Counted from the stretch's first letter, positions 9,062 to 18,128 are shown. The stretch: 64,000 bases of DNA from Embleya hyalina (GCF_003967355.1 NZ_BIFH01000042.1:1-64000); one strand, 5' to 3'. Notes: generated by a model not told the origin, from the letters alone. A program made the numbers and translations.

Positions 9062-9091
9062 GTCTCTGTCTCCGTCTCGGTCTCGGTCTCG
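9062..9091 (+). repeat. hexanucleotide tandem repeat (GTCTCN)x5
   Basis: Five head-to-tail hexamers (GTCTCT, GTCTCC, then GTCTCG three times) lie in the 183-bp gap between the convergent DinB and peptidase genes. They are non-coding and probably arose by slippage. Confidence 0.8.
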
Positions 9092-9172
9092 GACGACGGT
9101 CGCCGCGCATCGGGCGCGGGCGGCGAAGAACGCCCAGGGGATCCGGCCGGGGCCCGCCGGGTCGGACCGGTG

Positions 9173-10138
9173 TCACCAGGCCACGGCGGTCGTCCAGATC
9201 GTGTGGAAGATCCCGTCCGCGCTGCGGTCGAGGGCCTTCGGGTCGATGTTGGTGGTCGTGTCGCAGGAGGCGTGGTGGCACACGTCGAACGGGCGGTTCG
9301 CGGTGCCGCCCCACTTGGCCGCCTGCGCCGACGTCTTGATGCCGGCGGCGCCCGTCGTGTATCCGGACGTGGGTATGCCGGCCTCCTGGAAGGGCACGTT
9401 GTCGGAACGGCCGAATCCCTCGATGTTCTCCTCGGGGTACAGGTTCAGGGCGTTCCAGTACTGCCTCAAGGGCGCGGCCGTGGGCGACGAGACGCGGTCG
9501 ACGAAGTAGCCGGCGTTGGTCGAGCCGACCGTGTCGATGTTGTAGTAGGCGGTGATCGCGGCGCGTTGGGCCGCGGTGAGCGATCGCACGTACGACTGCG
9601 AGCCGTCGAGGCCCTGTTCGGTGCCCGGCCACCAGATGAACCGCACGCTCTTGGTCATGGTCGGGTTCTCCCGGGCCAAGGCGAGCGCGTTCTCCAGAAG
9701 GACGGCGGCGCCGGAGCCGTTGCCGTTGATGCCGGGTCCGCCGAAGACGGTGTCGAGATGGGCACCGAACACGACGACCCGACGGTCCCCCGGAGGGCCG
9801 GGGGGTGGGGCCGGCCATTCGGCGGTCAGGTAGGTGGCGGAGCGGAGGCAGGGGACGCAGGTCCTCTGCTCGACACTGATCCCCGCGCTCTGCAGCTTGC
9901 CCTGTATGTAGTCGCGCGACGCGTTGTATCCGGTGGTTCCGGTCACCCGATTGTTGCCGAACCGGGCGGTCGTCGCCTGGAGTTGGGCCAGGTGCGATTG
10001 CACCCGGGCGACGTCGACGTCCGGCGGAGAGGTCTTCGCCGACGGCGCCGACGCGGCGGCGGACGGTGTGGTCGTCGAGACCACCAGCGCGGCGACCAGC
10101 GCCATGATGGTCGCGATCGCCTTGGTTCTGCGGTTCAT
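9173..10138 (-). CDS. secreted M28 aminopeptidase paralogue with degenerate active site
   Basis: This 321-residue M28-fold protein has a Sec signal peptide (MNRRTKAIATIMALVAALVV up to about residue 29). The family uses two zinc ions to remove N-terminal residues. Against Streptomyces griseus aminopeptidase, His127 (GAHLDTV), Glu174, Asp202 (YNIDTVGS) and His288/289 (VCHHASCD) remain. The bridging metal ligand Asp of GINDNGSG is Gly139 (GINGNGSG), and the general-base Glu of the AEE pair is Thr173 (PGTEQGL). The protein is therefore probably catalytically dead or altered. The next peptidase gene upstream keeps all of these residues. GAGGAG precedes the ATG. Secretion to the outside is expected. 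Confidence 0.88.
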   Translation of the reverse strand: MNRRTKAIATIMALVAALVVSTTTPSAAASAPSAKTSPPDVDVARVQSHLAQLQATTARFGNNRVTGTTGYNASRDYIQGKLQSAGISVEQRTCVPCLRSATYLTAEWPAPPPGPPGDRRVVVFGAHLDTVFGGPGINGNGSGAAVLLENALALARENPTMTKSVRFIWWPGTEQGLDGSQSYVRSLTAAQRAAITAYYNIDTVGSTNAGYFVDRVSSPTAAPLRQYWNALNLYPEENIEGFGRSDNVPFQEAGIPTSGYTTGAAGIKTSAQAAKWGGTANRPFDVCHHASCDTTTNIDPKALDRSADGIFHTIWTTAVAW

Positions 10139-10353
10139 CGAGGCTCCTCGAAGTGGAAGACGTACCTCGATCACGATTCCGGCCTGCGCCGGGTGCTCTC
10201 CCGATCGGCGCGCCGGCGGCGGTGGGCATCGGAAGCGTGCCCGAGCCGAGACCAGGCTCGCACCGGGCGCGCGGCCCCTGTAGGGCCCGATCCGGGCCGG
10301 CAAGATTCGGCACACCATCGACCGTCCGGGTGTCCGCGGCCGGGGTTCGGCGC

Positions 10354-10821
10354 TCAGTCCCAGACCAGGGACACGATTCGGTGGCCTTCGGGGTTGTCGG
10401 GAAGATCCGTGAACCGGTCGACCCGGTACACGAGTCCTTCGATCACCCCGTCGGCGCACAACGATTCGTGATCCACCCGGCGTTCGATCTCCCGCGTCGT
10501 GGCGCTCGTGCACACGGCGACGGCCTCGGCCAGGACACCGTCGCCGCAGACGAGGTCGTCGTGCGGTTGCACCCGGATCCACGCGACGTCGGGCGCCTCC
10601 TGGAGCACGCGCAACCGCCGGTGAATCTCCGCGAGTTCGGGCCGTTCGTCGGCGGGCCGGTGCACTTCCCATCGGTTCGGGGCGAGGGAGTCCTGCGCGT
10701 GGTTGCCCACGAAGAACTCGTCGAGCGTGAGCAGCGGGAGGGCTCCGCCGGCGGCCTCGGAACGGGCGACGAGTTCGATGGAGGTGATCACGAGGACACC
10801 GTACGGCCGCCGGCGAAGCAC
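10354..10821 (-). CDS. conserved actinobacterial hypothetical protein
   Basis: This 155-residue soluble protein resembles unnamed Streptomyces proteins that I recall by pattern only: LTLDEFFVGN near residue 33, SLAPNRWEVHRP, AVAVCTSATTREIE and a final GHRIVSLVWD. No catalytic motif, signal peptide or membrane segment is visible. The start is taken as the GTG at 10821; a GTG at 10791 (ITSIELVARSE) would remove ten residues and neither has a good ribosome site. It lies between two secreted peptidase genes on the same strand but has no obvious link to them. Confidence 0.7.
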   Translation of the reverse strand: MLRRRPYGVLVITSIELVARSEAAGGALPLLTLDEFFVGNHAQDSLAPNRWEVHRPADERPELAEIHRRLRVLQEAPDVAWIRVQPHDDLVCGDGVLAEAVAVCTSATTREIERRVDHESLCADGVIEGLVYRVDRFTDLPDNPEGHRIVSLVWD

Positions 10822-10973
10822 CGTGTGGATGGGCGCGACGATGGCGCGGCCGGCCTCGGCCCGTCGCCACCGGAGCAGCCGCGCCCGCCTGTCGCGGCTG
10901 CGCCTCTCCGCCCGGACCGTGCGAACGGCCCGGGTGGAGAGGCTTCGGCCGCGGGTCGGCGGTTCTCCCCCGG

Positions 10974-12455
10974 TCAGCGGCTGATGGCTCGCAGTGCGGC
11001 CCGGCCGGCGGTGGTGCAGATGGCGAGGGCCTCGATGCCGACGTTGGTGATGGTGTCGCCTGCGGTGTGGTAGCGGGGGTCGAAGGGTTGGCCGACGGTA
11101 CCGCCGAAGAGTTCGGCCTCACGGTCGTTCTTGAGTTCCGCGGGTGCGCTGCGGACGGTGTCGATCCCGGCGACGGGGATCCCGGCGTCGAGGAAGGGAA
11201 CCTGGTCGGACATGCCGTCGACGGGGCCATCGAGCCAGGGTTGGCCGATGGCGGTGAAGTGGTCGGTGAAGTGACGTTGCGGCCCGTTGCCATAGACGCC
11301 GATGACGTGGTTGGGGGCGGCGACCATGTCCATGTTGAAGTAGGCGCGGATCGGCCGGAGCGGTTCGGTCTCGACGAAGTGCCGGGAGCCGCGCATGCCG
11401 TCCTCTTCGCCGCCCCACCAGCAGAACCGCACGGGAGCGCGGGCGGGCTCGGCGGCGAGGACGTGTGCGAGGTGGAGGAGCAACGCGGAGCCGGAGCCGT
11501 TGTCGTCGATGCCGGGGCCTTGCGGGACGCTGTCCAGATGCGCGCCGATCAGGTGTCTGTCGGCGGTGGCGTCCGGGAGCTCGGTGAGCACGTTGAAGGT
11601 GTCCACATGCCGCCGCCGCAACTCCAGTTCGACGCGCACCGTCGCGCCGCCGGCTTTCATGTCCTCGCGCAGCGCGGTCGCGTCGCTGGAGAACACGACG
11701 CCCGTCGGCGGCAGTTCGGTGTCCCCGGGAGCGTCGAAGAACAGGCCGATCGGGATGTCGGCTTGATCGAGGTAGAACAGGGCCGCCGTGATGCCGGCGG
11801 CGCGGGCGTGGATCAGTGCCCGGCGGGCGGCCTCGGTCTGATCCGCGGCGATCCGGTGCCTCGCGGTCACGCCGCCACCGCGGTATCCGCCCCCCACGTA
11901 CTCTCGGCGGGCACCGCGCAACAGGTTCGGGCGCAACTGCAACAGGGCCACCTTCCCGCGCGCGTCGATCCCCTCCCAACTGTCGGCGGCGTCGCCGAAC
12001 GCGTCGCGGGGGATGACCAACTCCCCGGTGTCCCCGCCGGCCGGTGATGCCGCGACTCCTTCCGCCACGGTGTGAAATACGTCGCGCTGCCGGGGGCGGA
12101 CCTGTTCGACGGTGTCCCGTATGTGATCGGTGCGGTCGTAGCCGAACGGTTGGCGCCGGGTGCGGTATCCGGATCGGCGCAACTGTTCCTCCACGTAGAG
12201 CGCGGAGTGCGTGTAGCCGGGGAGGCCGGCCGCCCGGTTGCCGCCGTGCCGGGCGGCGATCGTGTCCAGCATCGCCATGTGCCGCTTCACCGGCGCGGTC
12301 ACACGTCCCGCGGCCGAAGGGGTCCCGACGGGCGAGCCGTACGCCCGCGCCCGCCCGGCCAACCCGGCCGAGGCCACGGCCCCCGCCGTCATCGCCCCCA
12401 GGATCCGCCTCCGGGACACTCCCTCGACCACCCGGTTTCCGTCCTGTGCTGTCAC
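10974..12455 (-). CDS. Tat-exported M28 family zinc aminopeptidase
   Basis: This 493-residue peptidase begins with a twin-arginine signal (SRRRILGAMTAGAVASAG). A PA-like insert precedes the M28 catalytic domain. All metal and catalytic positions are intact: HLDSVPQGPGIDDNGSG (His and bridging Asp), WWGGEEDGM (general-base Glu and metal Glu), FNMDMVA (Asp) and YHTAGDTITNV (His). It should remove N-terminal residues from peptides outside the cell. The GTG at 12455 was chosen because GGAAAGGAG lies 7-8 bases upstream; the open frame extends further, but that part is not coding-like. Its intact active site contrasts with the neighbouring paralogue. Confidence 0.9.
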   Translation of the reverse strand: MTAQDGNRVVEGVSRRRILGAMTAGAVASAGLAGRARAYGSPVGTPSAAGRVTAPVKRHMAMLDTIAARHGGNRAAGLPGYTHSALYVEEQLRRSGYRTRRQPFGYDRTDHIRDTVEQVRPRQRDVFHTVAEGVAASPAGGDTGELVIPRDAFGDAADSWEGIDARGKVALLQLRPNLLRGARREYVGGGYRGGGVTARHRIAADQTEAARRALIHARAAGITAALFYLDQADIPIGLFFDAPGDTELPPTGVVFSSDATALREDMKAGGATVRVELELRRRHVDTFNVLTELPDATADRHLIGAHLDSVPQGPGIDDNGSGSALLLHLAHVLAAEPARAPVRFCWWGGEEDGMRGSRHFVETEPLRPIRAYFNMDMVAAPNHVIGVYGNGPQRHFTDHFTAIGQPWLDGPVDGMSDQVPFLDAGIPVAGIDTVRSAPAELKNDREAELFGGTVGQPFDPRYHTAGDTITNVGIEALAICTTAGRAALRAISR

Positions 12456-12571
12456 TGTCGACTCCTTTCCGTCGCTGCTGTTTCGGTCGGTGCGCAGGGC
12501 GGTGGATTCCGACGCGGCGAACGCCGCCGCATCGCTCGAATCGCACGCCACGAAGCGGGAATCGCGCTCCG

Positions 12572-13435
12572 CTATCGACGTGGTCCCGACAGGGTGCTCC
12601 GGATCCAGTCCAGGTGGTCGGCCACGGAGACGTCGATACCGTCGGGCCGCTCCCGGCCGTCGAAGAACCAGCCGACGCGGGAGACGACCCCGCCCAGGGT
12701 CCAACCGCAGCGGCCCTTCACCAGCACCGGACCGCCCGAATCCCCGGCCCGCGCGGATTCGCCGACGGGCGTCGTCGCGACGCAGAACTCCTTGTCGGCG
12801 ATGTACTTCCCGTCCGGGCCGTCGCAGCGCCGGGAGGTGACGACCGAGGAGTCCAGCCGGCGCAGCATGGTGGGGGGATCCGGGAAGGGATCTCCCGGCT
12901 TCTGCGGCAGTTCGTGGTCTCCCCAGCCGAGGATGCGAACGCGGGTGCCGACCCCGGGCCGCTTTTCGGGCAGGTCCACAGGGGTCGCCTCGACGGGGGC
13001 GTCGAGCTTCAGGAGAGCCAGATCCGTCCCGAGCCCATCGGCGTCACCTGCGCCGTCGGGCGCGGACACCACCTGTGCGATGCCGCGGACCTCCCCGCCC
13101 CCGGTCCGGTCGAGACTGCCGACGCGTACCTGCTTGTCCTGCGTGTCGATCGGTTTGCCGTCCCTGTCGAACACGCAGTGGCGTGCCGTCAGGACCCACG
13201 TCGGCGCGATCAGGGAGCCGCCGCAGATTTGACCACTGTCCTTCTTGCTCTGCATCGATGCCATGAACGAGTACGGTTTCGTCACCTCTTCGCCACCGTT
13301 GATCGCCCGGGCCGGCGATGTGCCCAGTGCCGTTGCCAGCAGTGCGGTTGCCGCGGTCCCCGCCACGCGGGCCGCCCGGAGCCTTCCCCGTGCGGAACGG
13401 CGGGACGGGGCGGTTTTCGTCGTCGATTTCCACAT
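12572..13435 (-). CDS. secreted trypsin-like serine protease (S1A)
   Basis: This 287-residue chymotrypsin-fold protease has a basic Sec signal ending SPARA followed directly by INGGEEV, the usual mature N-terminus form (I-x-G-G). No propeptide is evident. The triad is visible as TARHCV (His), TDLALLKLD (Asp) and GDSGGPVLV (Ser). Cysteines pair around the His loop and near GRCGWTLGG. The S1 pocket residue lies within CVATTPVGESARAGDSGG and is not an obvious Asp, so trypsin specificity is uncertain. The ATG at 13435 lacks a strong ribosome site. It lies downstream of the histidine kinase on the same strand. Confidence 0.88.
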   Translation of the reverse strand: MWKSTTKTAPSRRSARGRLRAARVAGTAATALLATALGTSPARAINGGEEVTKPYSFMASMQSKKDSGQICGGSLIAPTWVLTARHCVFDRDGKPIDTQDKQVRVGSLDRTGGGEVRGIAQVVSAPDGAGDADGLGTDLALLKLDAPVEATPVDLPEKRPGVGTRVRILGWGDHELPQKPGDPFPDPPTMLRRLDSSVVTSRRCDGPDGKYIADKEFCVATTPVGESARAGDSGGPVLVKGRCGWTLGGVVSRVGWFFDGRERPDGIDVSVADHLDWIRSTLSGPRR

Positions 13436-13515
13436 GGGACGAGCCAACCAACCGCCCCATTGCAGGGAGATAAGGTCGCCGGCCGAACAGCCGCGCGGCC
13501 GGCGGTTGTCGGGCC

Positions 13516-14709
13516 TCAGGGGTCGGTGAACGTGACAGCGATCCCCAGCCCACCGTCCGCACTCGCGGCGGCCTCGACCCTCGCGCCGTGGGCGTCGGCG
13601 ATGGAGCGCACTATGGAGAGGCCGAGTCCGTGCCCGCTGTCGTGGCCCACCCGGTCCCTGGCCAGCCGGCGGAACGGCTCGAACAGGGTGTCGACTCGGT
13701 CGGCGGGGATCCTGGGGCCGGTGTTGGTGACGGTGAGCGTCCGGCCTCGGAGTGCCACGACGACACGGCCACCGGCATGGTTGTAACGGATGGCGTTGTC
13801 GACCAGGTTGGTGAGGAGATGGCGCAGGAGTACGGGATCGCCGTCGACGTCGACGGGGGAGCCGGTCACCGTCACGACGACGTCCTTCTCGTGGGCCGAG
13901 TCGGCGAGGTCGACGGCGGCTTGCCGGGCCAGGCCCCGAACGTCGACCGGCTCGGTGTCGTCGAGCCCGCGGTCGCTGCGGGCGAGCAACAACAGTGCGG
14001 CGATGAGCTTCTCGGCGTCCCGGTTGGCGGTGAGCAGGTCCTCGCGAACCTCGACGAGACCCTCCGGCAGCGGATCGGCGAGGCCGACCTCCAGGCCGGC
14101 CCGCTGGACGGCGAGTGGGGTGCGCAGCTCGTGCGAGGCGTTGGCGACGAAGCGGCGCTGACTGTCGAAAGCCTTCTCCAGTCGGTCCAGCATCGTGTCG
14201 AAGGTGTCGGCGAGGCGGTGCAGTTCGTCGTCGGGGCCGGTCAGGCCCAGCCGCTCGTGCAGGTTGTGATCGCTGATCCGGCGCGCGGCGTCGGTCATCG
14301 AGGCGATCGGTCGCAGTGCCCGCCCGGACAACCACCAGCCGATCAGGGCGGTGAGCAGGGTCAGCACCGCCAGTCCGACGCCGGACCAGAGCAACAATTG
14401 CCGTAGCGCGGCCTCCTGGACGATCTCGACGGTCCGGTTCACCAGCCTGGCGGCGACGCCTTCGGCGCCGGACCGATCCCATGTCGGCCCGAACGCGGTG
14501 GTGCCGTCCGGTGCCGTCGGCCCGGCGTTGCCCGGGACCGCGTTCGTGGGCAGCCGCGTGATCTCCATGCCCTGGACCTGCTGCGCGGTGCCATAGCGGG
14601 CCAGCAGCACGACAAAGGCCAACAGGGCGGCGCCGGCCAGCAGGAACAGCCCGCCGAAGGCGCCCGCCAGCCTGGCCCGGAAGGGCAACCGGCGCGGGTT
14701 CAGTCGCAC
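13516..14709 (-). CDS. sensor histidine kinase
   Basis: This 397-residue membrane kinase has TM1 around residues 12-36, an extracytoplasmic sensor loop of about 75 residues, and TM2 (LLLWSGVGLAVLTLLTALIG). A HAMP linker, HisKA with FVANASHELRTPLAV (phosphoacceptor His), and HATPase_c with NLVDNAIRYN and GHGLGLSIV follow. The GTG at 14709 (VRLNPRRLPFRARL) overlaps the 3' end of the response regulator by 10 bp, so the two are translationally coupled. The partner is the OmpR-type regulator upstream. Divergence from a MacB/FtsX-like ABC transporter suggests that this system controls that transporter, as in envelope-stress or antimicrobial-peptide modules. Confidence 0.92.
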   Translation of the reverse strand: MRLNPRRLPFRARLAGAFGGLFLLAGAALLAFVVLLARYGTAQQVQGMEITRLPTNAVPGNAGPTAPDGTTAFGPTWDRSGAEGVAARLVNRTVEIVQEAALRQLLLWSGVGLAVLTLLTALIGWWLSGRALRPIASMTDAARRISDHNLHERLGLTGPDDELHRLADTFDTMLDRLEKAFDSQRRFVANASHELRTPLAVQRAGLEVGLADPLPEGLVEVREDLLTANRDAEKLIAALLLLARSDRGLDDTEPVDVRGLARQAAVDLADSAHEKDVVVTVTGSPVDVDGDPVLLRHLLTNLVDNAIRYNHAGGRVVVALRGRTLTVTNTGPRIPADRVDTLFEPFRRLARDRVGHDSGHGLGLSIVRSIADAHGARVEAAASADGGLGIAVTFTDP

Positions 14710-15362
14710 AGCCGGTAGCCCTGGCCCGCGTTGGCGGTGATCACTTCGCGATCGCCGAGTTTGCCCCGCAGTCGGCTCACGGTGGAGCGCACCGCGCTCG
14801 TTCGCGGATCGAGGTGCTCGTCCCACACCGCCCGCATGATCTCGTCGTGCGGCACCGCCTCGCCCTCGGCCTCCAGCAGCACCTGCAGAACGGCGAACTC
14901 CCTGGGTGTGAGCTCCACGCTCCGGTCGTCGACCGTCACCTCTCGCATGGCACGATCCAGGGTGATGCCCCGATGCCGCAGCACCACGGGCGGCGGCTTG
15001 GGGACGCGCCTGCCGAGCGTGCGGATACGCGCGACCAATTCGGCGAAGTCGAAGGGCTTGGCCAAGTAGTCGTCGGCGCCGAGTTGTTCCAACCCGTACA
15101 CCCGGTCCTCCAGCGCCCCGGCGGAGGTGAGCATCAGGATGCGCGGCGGATCGACCATCCCGCGCAGCCTCCGGCAGACCTCGTCACCGGTCATCACGGG
15201 CAGGTCGCGGTCGAGCACCAGCACGTCGTAGTCGGTGAGCTGGGACATCCGCTCGGCCTCGTCGCCCGAGAGGGCGAGGTCCACCGCGATCGACCGCCGG
15301 CGCAGGCCGGTTGCGATCATCCGCGCCAGCACGCGATGGTCTTCGGCGACCAGAACTCTCAT
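14700..15362 (-). CDS. OmpR/PhoB-family response regulator
   Basis: This 220-residue regulator has a receiver domain (VLVAEDHRVLARMI, acceptor Asp in VLVLDRDLPVMTGDEV, Thr/Lys in LMLTSAG and DDYLAKPFDFAEL). A winged-helix DNA-binding domain follows (ELTPREFAVLQVLLEAEG, SAVRSTVSRLRGKLGD, NAGQGYRL). The ATG at 15362 (MRVLVAEDH) is the family-typical start; no clear Shine-Dalgarno is seen. It pairs with the overlapping kinase. The direct repeats at 15425-15459, between it and the divergent ABC genes, are a plausible binding site. Confidence 0.92.
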   Translation of the reverse strand: MRVLVAEDHRVLARMIATGLRRRSIAVDLALSGDEAERMSQLTDYDVLVLDRDLPVMTGDEVCRRLRGMVDPPRILMLTSAGALEDRVYGLEQLGADDYLAKPFDFAELVARIRTLGRRVPKPPPVVLRHRGITLDRAMREVTVDDRSVELTPREFAVLQVLLEAEGEAVPHDEIMRAVWDEHLDPRTSAVRSTVSRLRGKLGDREVITANAGQGYRLCD

Positions 15363-15424
15363 GCACCGATGCAAGCAGCCCGAGCGTTGCACGGACGTAA
15401 GCAACCGGGCCGACCGGATGCCCC

Positions 15425-15459
15425 CTTATCCCGCCGCAACAGAACTTATCCCGCTGCAA
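15425..15459 (+). promoter_or_regulatory. direct repeat, likely response-regulator operator
   Basis: Two copies of a 15-mer, CTTATCCCGCCGCAA (15425-15439) and CTTATCCCGCTGCAA (15445-15459), differ at one base and start 20 bp apart, two helical turns. They lie between the response regulator and the divergent permease gene, 25 bp before its ATG. Head-to-tail half-sites on one DNA face are how OmpR-family dimers bind. The assignment to this regulator is inference. Confidence 0.6.
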
Positions 15460-15484
15460 GGTTCGGCCTGTTCTGCTCTGCGTC

Positions 15485-16738
15485 ATGAATTTCGTCAAAC
15501 GGGCGGCCCGGAGTCTGGCCGCTCGCAAGGGCAAGACGACGCTGCTGCTCGGGATTTTCCTCGTGGTGTGCGTGCTGTTGCTGGGCGGCTTCCTGCTGCA
15601 GAGCGCCATGGCCCGCCAAGAGGCGCAGGCGCAGCGCCGGATCGGCGTGGACGTCACCGTACGCGGGGACAAGCTGACCGCGGAGGCGGCGGCGAAACTG
15701 GCGGCCGCGCCCCTGGTGGAGCGCTACAACCCGGTGCTGCGGCGCACGGTGCGGCTCTCGGGTCTGAAGCTCGTCGAGGCCGACGCCTTGCGGCCGGCGG
15801 GCAGTCGGCCGGAGCGGGACGGGCCGGGGCTGACCGGCCTGCGGGACTCCGCGATGTTGCTGGACTTTGCCACCGGACGGGTCACTTTGACACAGGGTCG
15901 TCACCTCACGGCGCAAGACGCGGACCGCAGGTTCGTGCTGATCGGGGAGCAACTCGCCGCGAAGAACAAGCTCACGGTCGGCGACACAATCCAGCTGACG
16001 GCACCGGACGGGACCGGGCGCACGGCGTTCGAGATCATCGGCGTCTTTCGCGACGGCCGGCCCCAGCTTCTCACCACTTGGGTGGATCCGGCCGAGCTGC
16101 CCGCCAATCAGATCTACGCCCCGCTCGGAGCGCTCGGCGCGCTGGGCCTCGGTGGCTCGCTGGACGAGGCGGTCTTCAAGCTCGGCTCGCCGGAGCGAGC
16201 CGAACGGCTGCACGCCGTCGCCGGGCGGCTGCTCGGCGGCGACGGTTTCCGTTTCGACGTCAACGACAAGGCCTTCCGGGACCAGGTGCAACCCCTGCGG
16301 CGGGTCGGCGCGTTCGCCGGCGCGCTCGTCTGGCTGATCGCCGGGGCGGGCACCGTGATCCTCGGCCTGATCGTCACCCTGACCATCCGCGAGCGGCGCG
16401 ACGAACTGGGAGTGCTGCTGTCGCTCGGCGAGAAGAAGTGGAAGCTCGTCGGGCAGCACACGGTGGAGGTCGCCACCGTGGCGGTACCCGCGCTCGCACT
16501 CGCGGCACTGGCCGGAATCGCCCTCTCGGGGCCGGCCGCCGCACACCTTCCCGGGCACGGCGGCAAGCCCGCCGTGTCGCGGTCGGAAGCCCTGCCCCCG
16601 CCCGAACTGCGGATGGACCCCGCCGACCTCGGCAAGGTCGCCGGCCTCGGCCTCGGTATCGCGCTGGTGTCGACCGTGCTTCCCGGCATCGGCATCCTCC
16701 GCCTGCACCCCCGATCCATCCTCACCGACAGCGAATAG
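15485..16738 (+). CDS. ABC transporter permease, MacB/FtsX family
   Basis: This 417-residue permease has one N-terminal membrane helix (TTLLLGIFLVVCVLLLGGFLL), a large extracytoplasmic domain of about 230 residues, then three C-terminal helices. These include GALVWLIAGAGTVILGLIVTL followed by the coupling-helix segment RERRDELGVLLSLGEKKW. This topology is that of the type VII (MacB/FtsX) ABC systems, which act on periplasmic or surface substrates rather than moving solutes through the membrane. It starts an operon with a second similar permease and one ATPase, divergent from a two-component system. Confidence 0.88.
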   Translation: MNFVKRAARSLAARKGKTTLLLGIFLVVCVLLLGGFLLQSAMARQEAQAQRRIGVDVTVRGDKLTAEAAAKLAAAPLVERYNPVLRRTVRLSGLKLVEADALRPAGSRPERDGPGLTGLRDSAMLLDFATGRVTLTQGRHLTAQDADRRFVLIGEQLAAKNKLTVGDTIQLTAPDGTGRTAFEIIGVFRDGRPQLLTTWVDPAELPANQIYAPLGALGALGLGGSLDEAVFKLGSPERAERLHAVAGRLLGGDGFRFDVNDKAFRDQVQPLRRVGAFAGALVWLIAGAGTVILGLIVTLTIRERRDELGVLLSLGEKKWKLVGQHTVEVATVAVPALALAALAGIALSGPAAAHLPGHGGKPAVSRSEALPPPELRMDPADLGKVAGLGLGIALVSTVLPGIGILRLHPRSILTDSE

Positions 16739-16755
16739 CGTTAGGCAACGTCGAC

Positions 16756-18126
16756 ATGAACCTCCTCAAACGCGCGGCCCTGAGCCTGTGGTCGCGCAAG
16801 ACCAAGACCCTGATCACACTGGGGACTTTCCTGGTCATCTCCGTGATGGTGCTCGGCGGGATCCTGATCAGGGACGCCACCGCCCGGGCCGGTGACGCCG
16901 CCAAACGACGGATCGGCGCCGACGTCACCCTGGGCATGGACGTCAACGCGTCGGCCAAGTCCGGGCAAATGCAGGCGCCGCAGATCCGCACCGGCACCGT
17001 CGACAGGATCGGCGGGTCGCCGCTGGTAGAGCGGTACACGTACCAGTCCTTCAATCTCGCCGCCCTGCGCGGCGGTCTGAAACTGCCCGGCAAGCCCATC
17101 TACCCCGAAGCCCCGAACTCGGCGATGGCCTTCGGCGTACTGGACTCCACGCTCCAGCCGGACTTCGCCGGCGGCACGTGGAAACTGCTGTCCGGCACGC
17201 CGATCACCGGCGCGGACCGGGCCAAGAACGTCGTCCTGGTCGAGGAGCGGATGGCGCGTACGAACAACCTCAAACCCGGCGACCGGATCACGCTCGGGGA
17301 GAACGACCCGCAGGGCACCCGCACCGCCGAGTTCATCGTCCAGGGCGTCTACCGCGACCCGTCCGACAAACCCGACCCCGAGTGGCAAATGGACCCGGGA
17401 AACCGGCTGTTCGCCCCGGCCGAGGCCCTCGGCAGGCTCAACGGGGAGCAGTCGCCGACGGTGGGCACGGCGACCTTCCGACTCAAGGACCCCGCCACGT
17501 TCGAGCGATTCGAGGCCGAAGCCAAAAAGGCCGCCGGGCCCGAGCTCAACGGATTCACCCTCGGCATCAACGACAAGGCCCTCAGGCAGATGACCGGCCC
17601 GCTGTCATCCGTCTCGGACACCGCCACCATCGCCATGTGGCTCATCGGCATCGCCGGTGCCGCCGTACTGGCACTGCTCACCGCCCTGTGGGTCAAACAA
17701 CGCCGCACGGAATTCGGCGTGCTGCTGGCACTGGGCGAACGGAAGTGGAAACTCGTCGCCCAGCAGGCGGCGGAGATCGTCGTGGTCGCCGTACTGGCGG
17801 TGGGCCTCGCCTCGTTGTTCGCCGGAGCCCTCACCGAGTGGGCCGGCAACTCCCTGATGGGCAACGAGGCACGCGCCGCCCAACGGAAGCTGGACTCCTG
17901 GCGGCCCCCGCCGCCCGGCTCGACCGGCCTCGGCGAGGGCATCGACCCCGACGGCGGCCCCGTCAAGGGCGCCGACCCGATCGACGAGATCACCGTACGT
18001 CTCGACAACGGCACCCTGGCCTCCGTGGCCGGCCTCGGCCTCGTCGTCGCGCTGCTGTCCACCGCGATCCCCGCGACATCCGTGCTGCGCCTGTCCCCCC
18101 GAATCATCCTCTCGAAGGGCAAGTGA
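16756..18126 (+). CDS. ABC transporter permease, MacB/FtsX family (second paralogue)
   Basis: This 456-residue permease is a clear paralogue of the one before it (shared RAALSLWSRKTKTLITLGTF-type start and RRTEFGVLLALGERKWKLV coupling segment). It has the same 1+3 helix layout and a large external domain. A proline-rich insert (SWRPPPPGSTGLGEG) lies between the last helices. The ATG begins 17 bp after the previous stop, and the ATPase ATG follows two bases after this stop, so the three form one transcription unit. Two unequal permeases with one ATPase imply a heterodimeric MacB-like complex. Confidence 0.9.
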   Translation: MNLLKRAALSLWSRKTKTLITLGTFLVISVMVLGGILIRDATARAGDAAKRRIGADVTLGMDVNASAKSGQMQAPQIRTGTVDRIGGSPLVERYTYQSFNLAALRGGLKLPGKPIYPEAPNSAMAFGVLDSTLQPDFAGGTWKLLSGTPITGADRAKNVVLVEERMARTNNLKPGDRITLGENDPQGTRTAEFIVQGVYRDPSDKPDPEWQMDPGNRLFAPAEALGRLNGEQSPTVGTATFRLKDPATFERFEAEAKKAAGPELNGFTLGINDKALRQMTGPLSSVSDTATIAMWLIGIAGAAVLALLTALWVKQRRTEFGVLLALGERKWKLVAQQAAEIVVVAVLAVGLASLFAGALTEWAGNSLMGNEARAAQRKLDSWRPPPPGSTGLGEGIDPDGGPVKGADPIDEITVRLDNGTLASVAGLGLVVALLSTAIPATSVLRLSPRIILSKGK

Positions 18127-18128
18127 CC

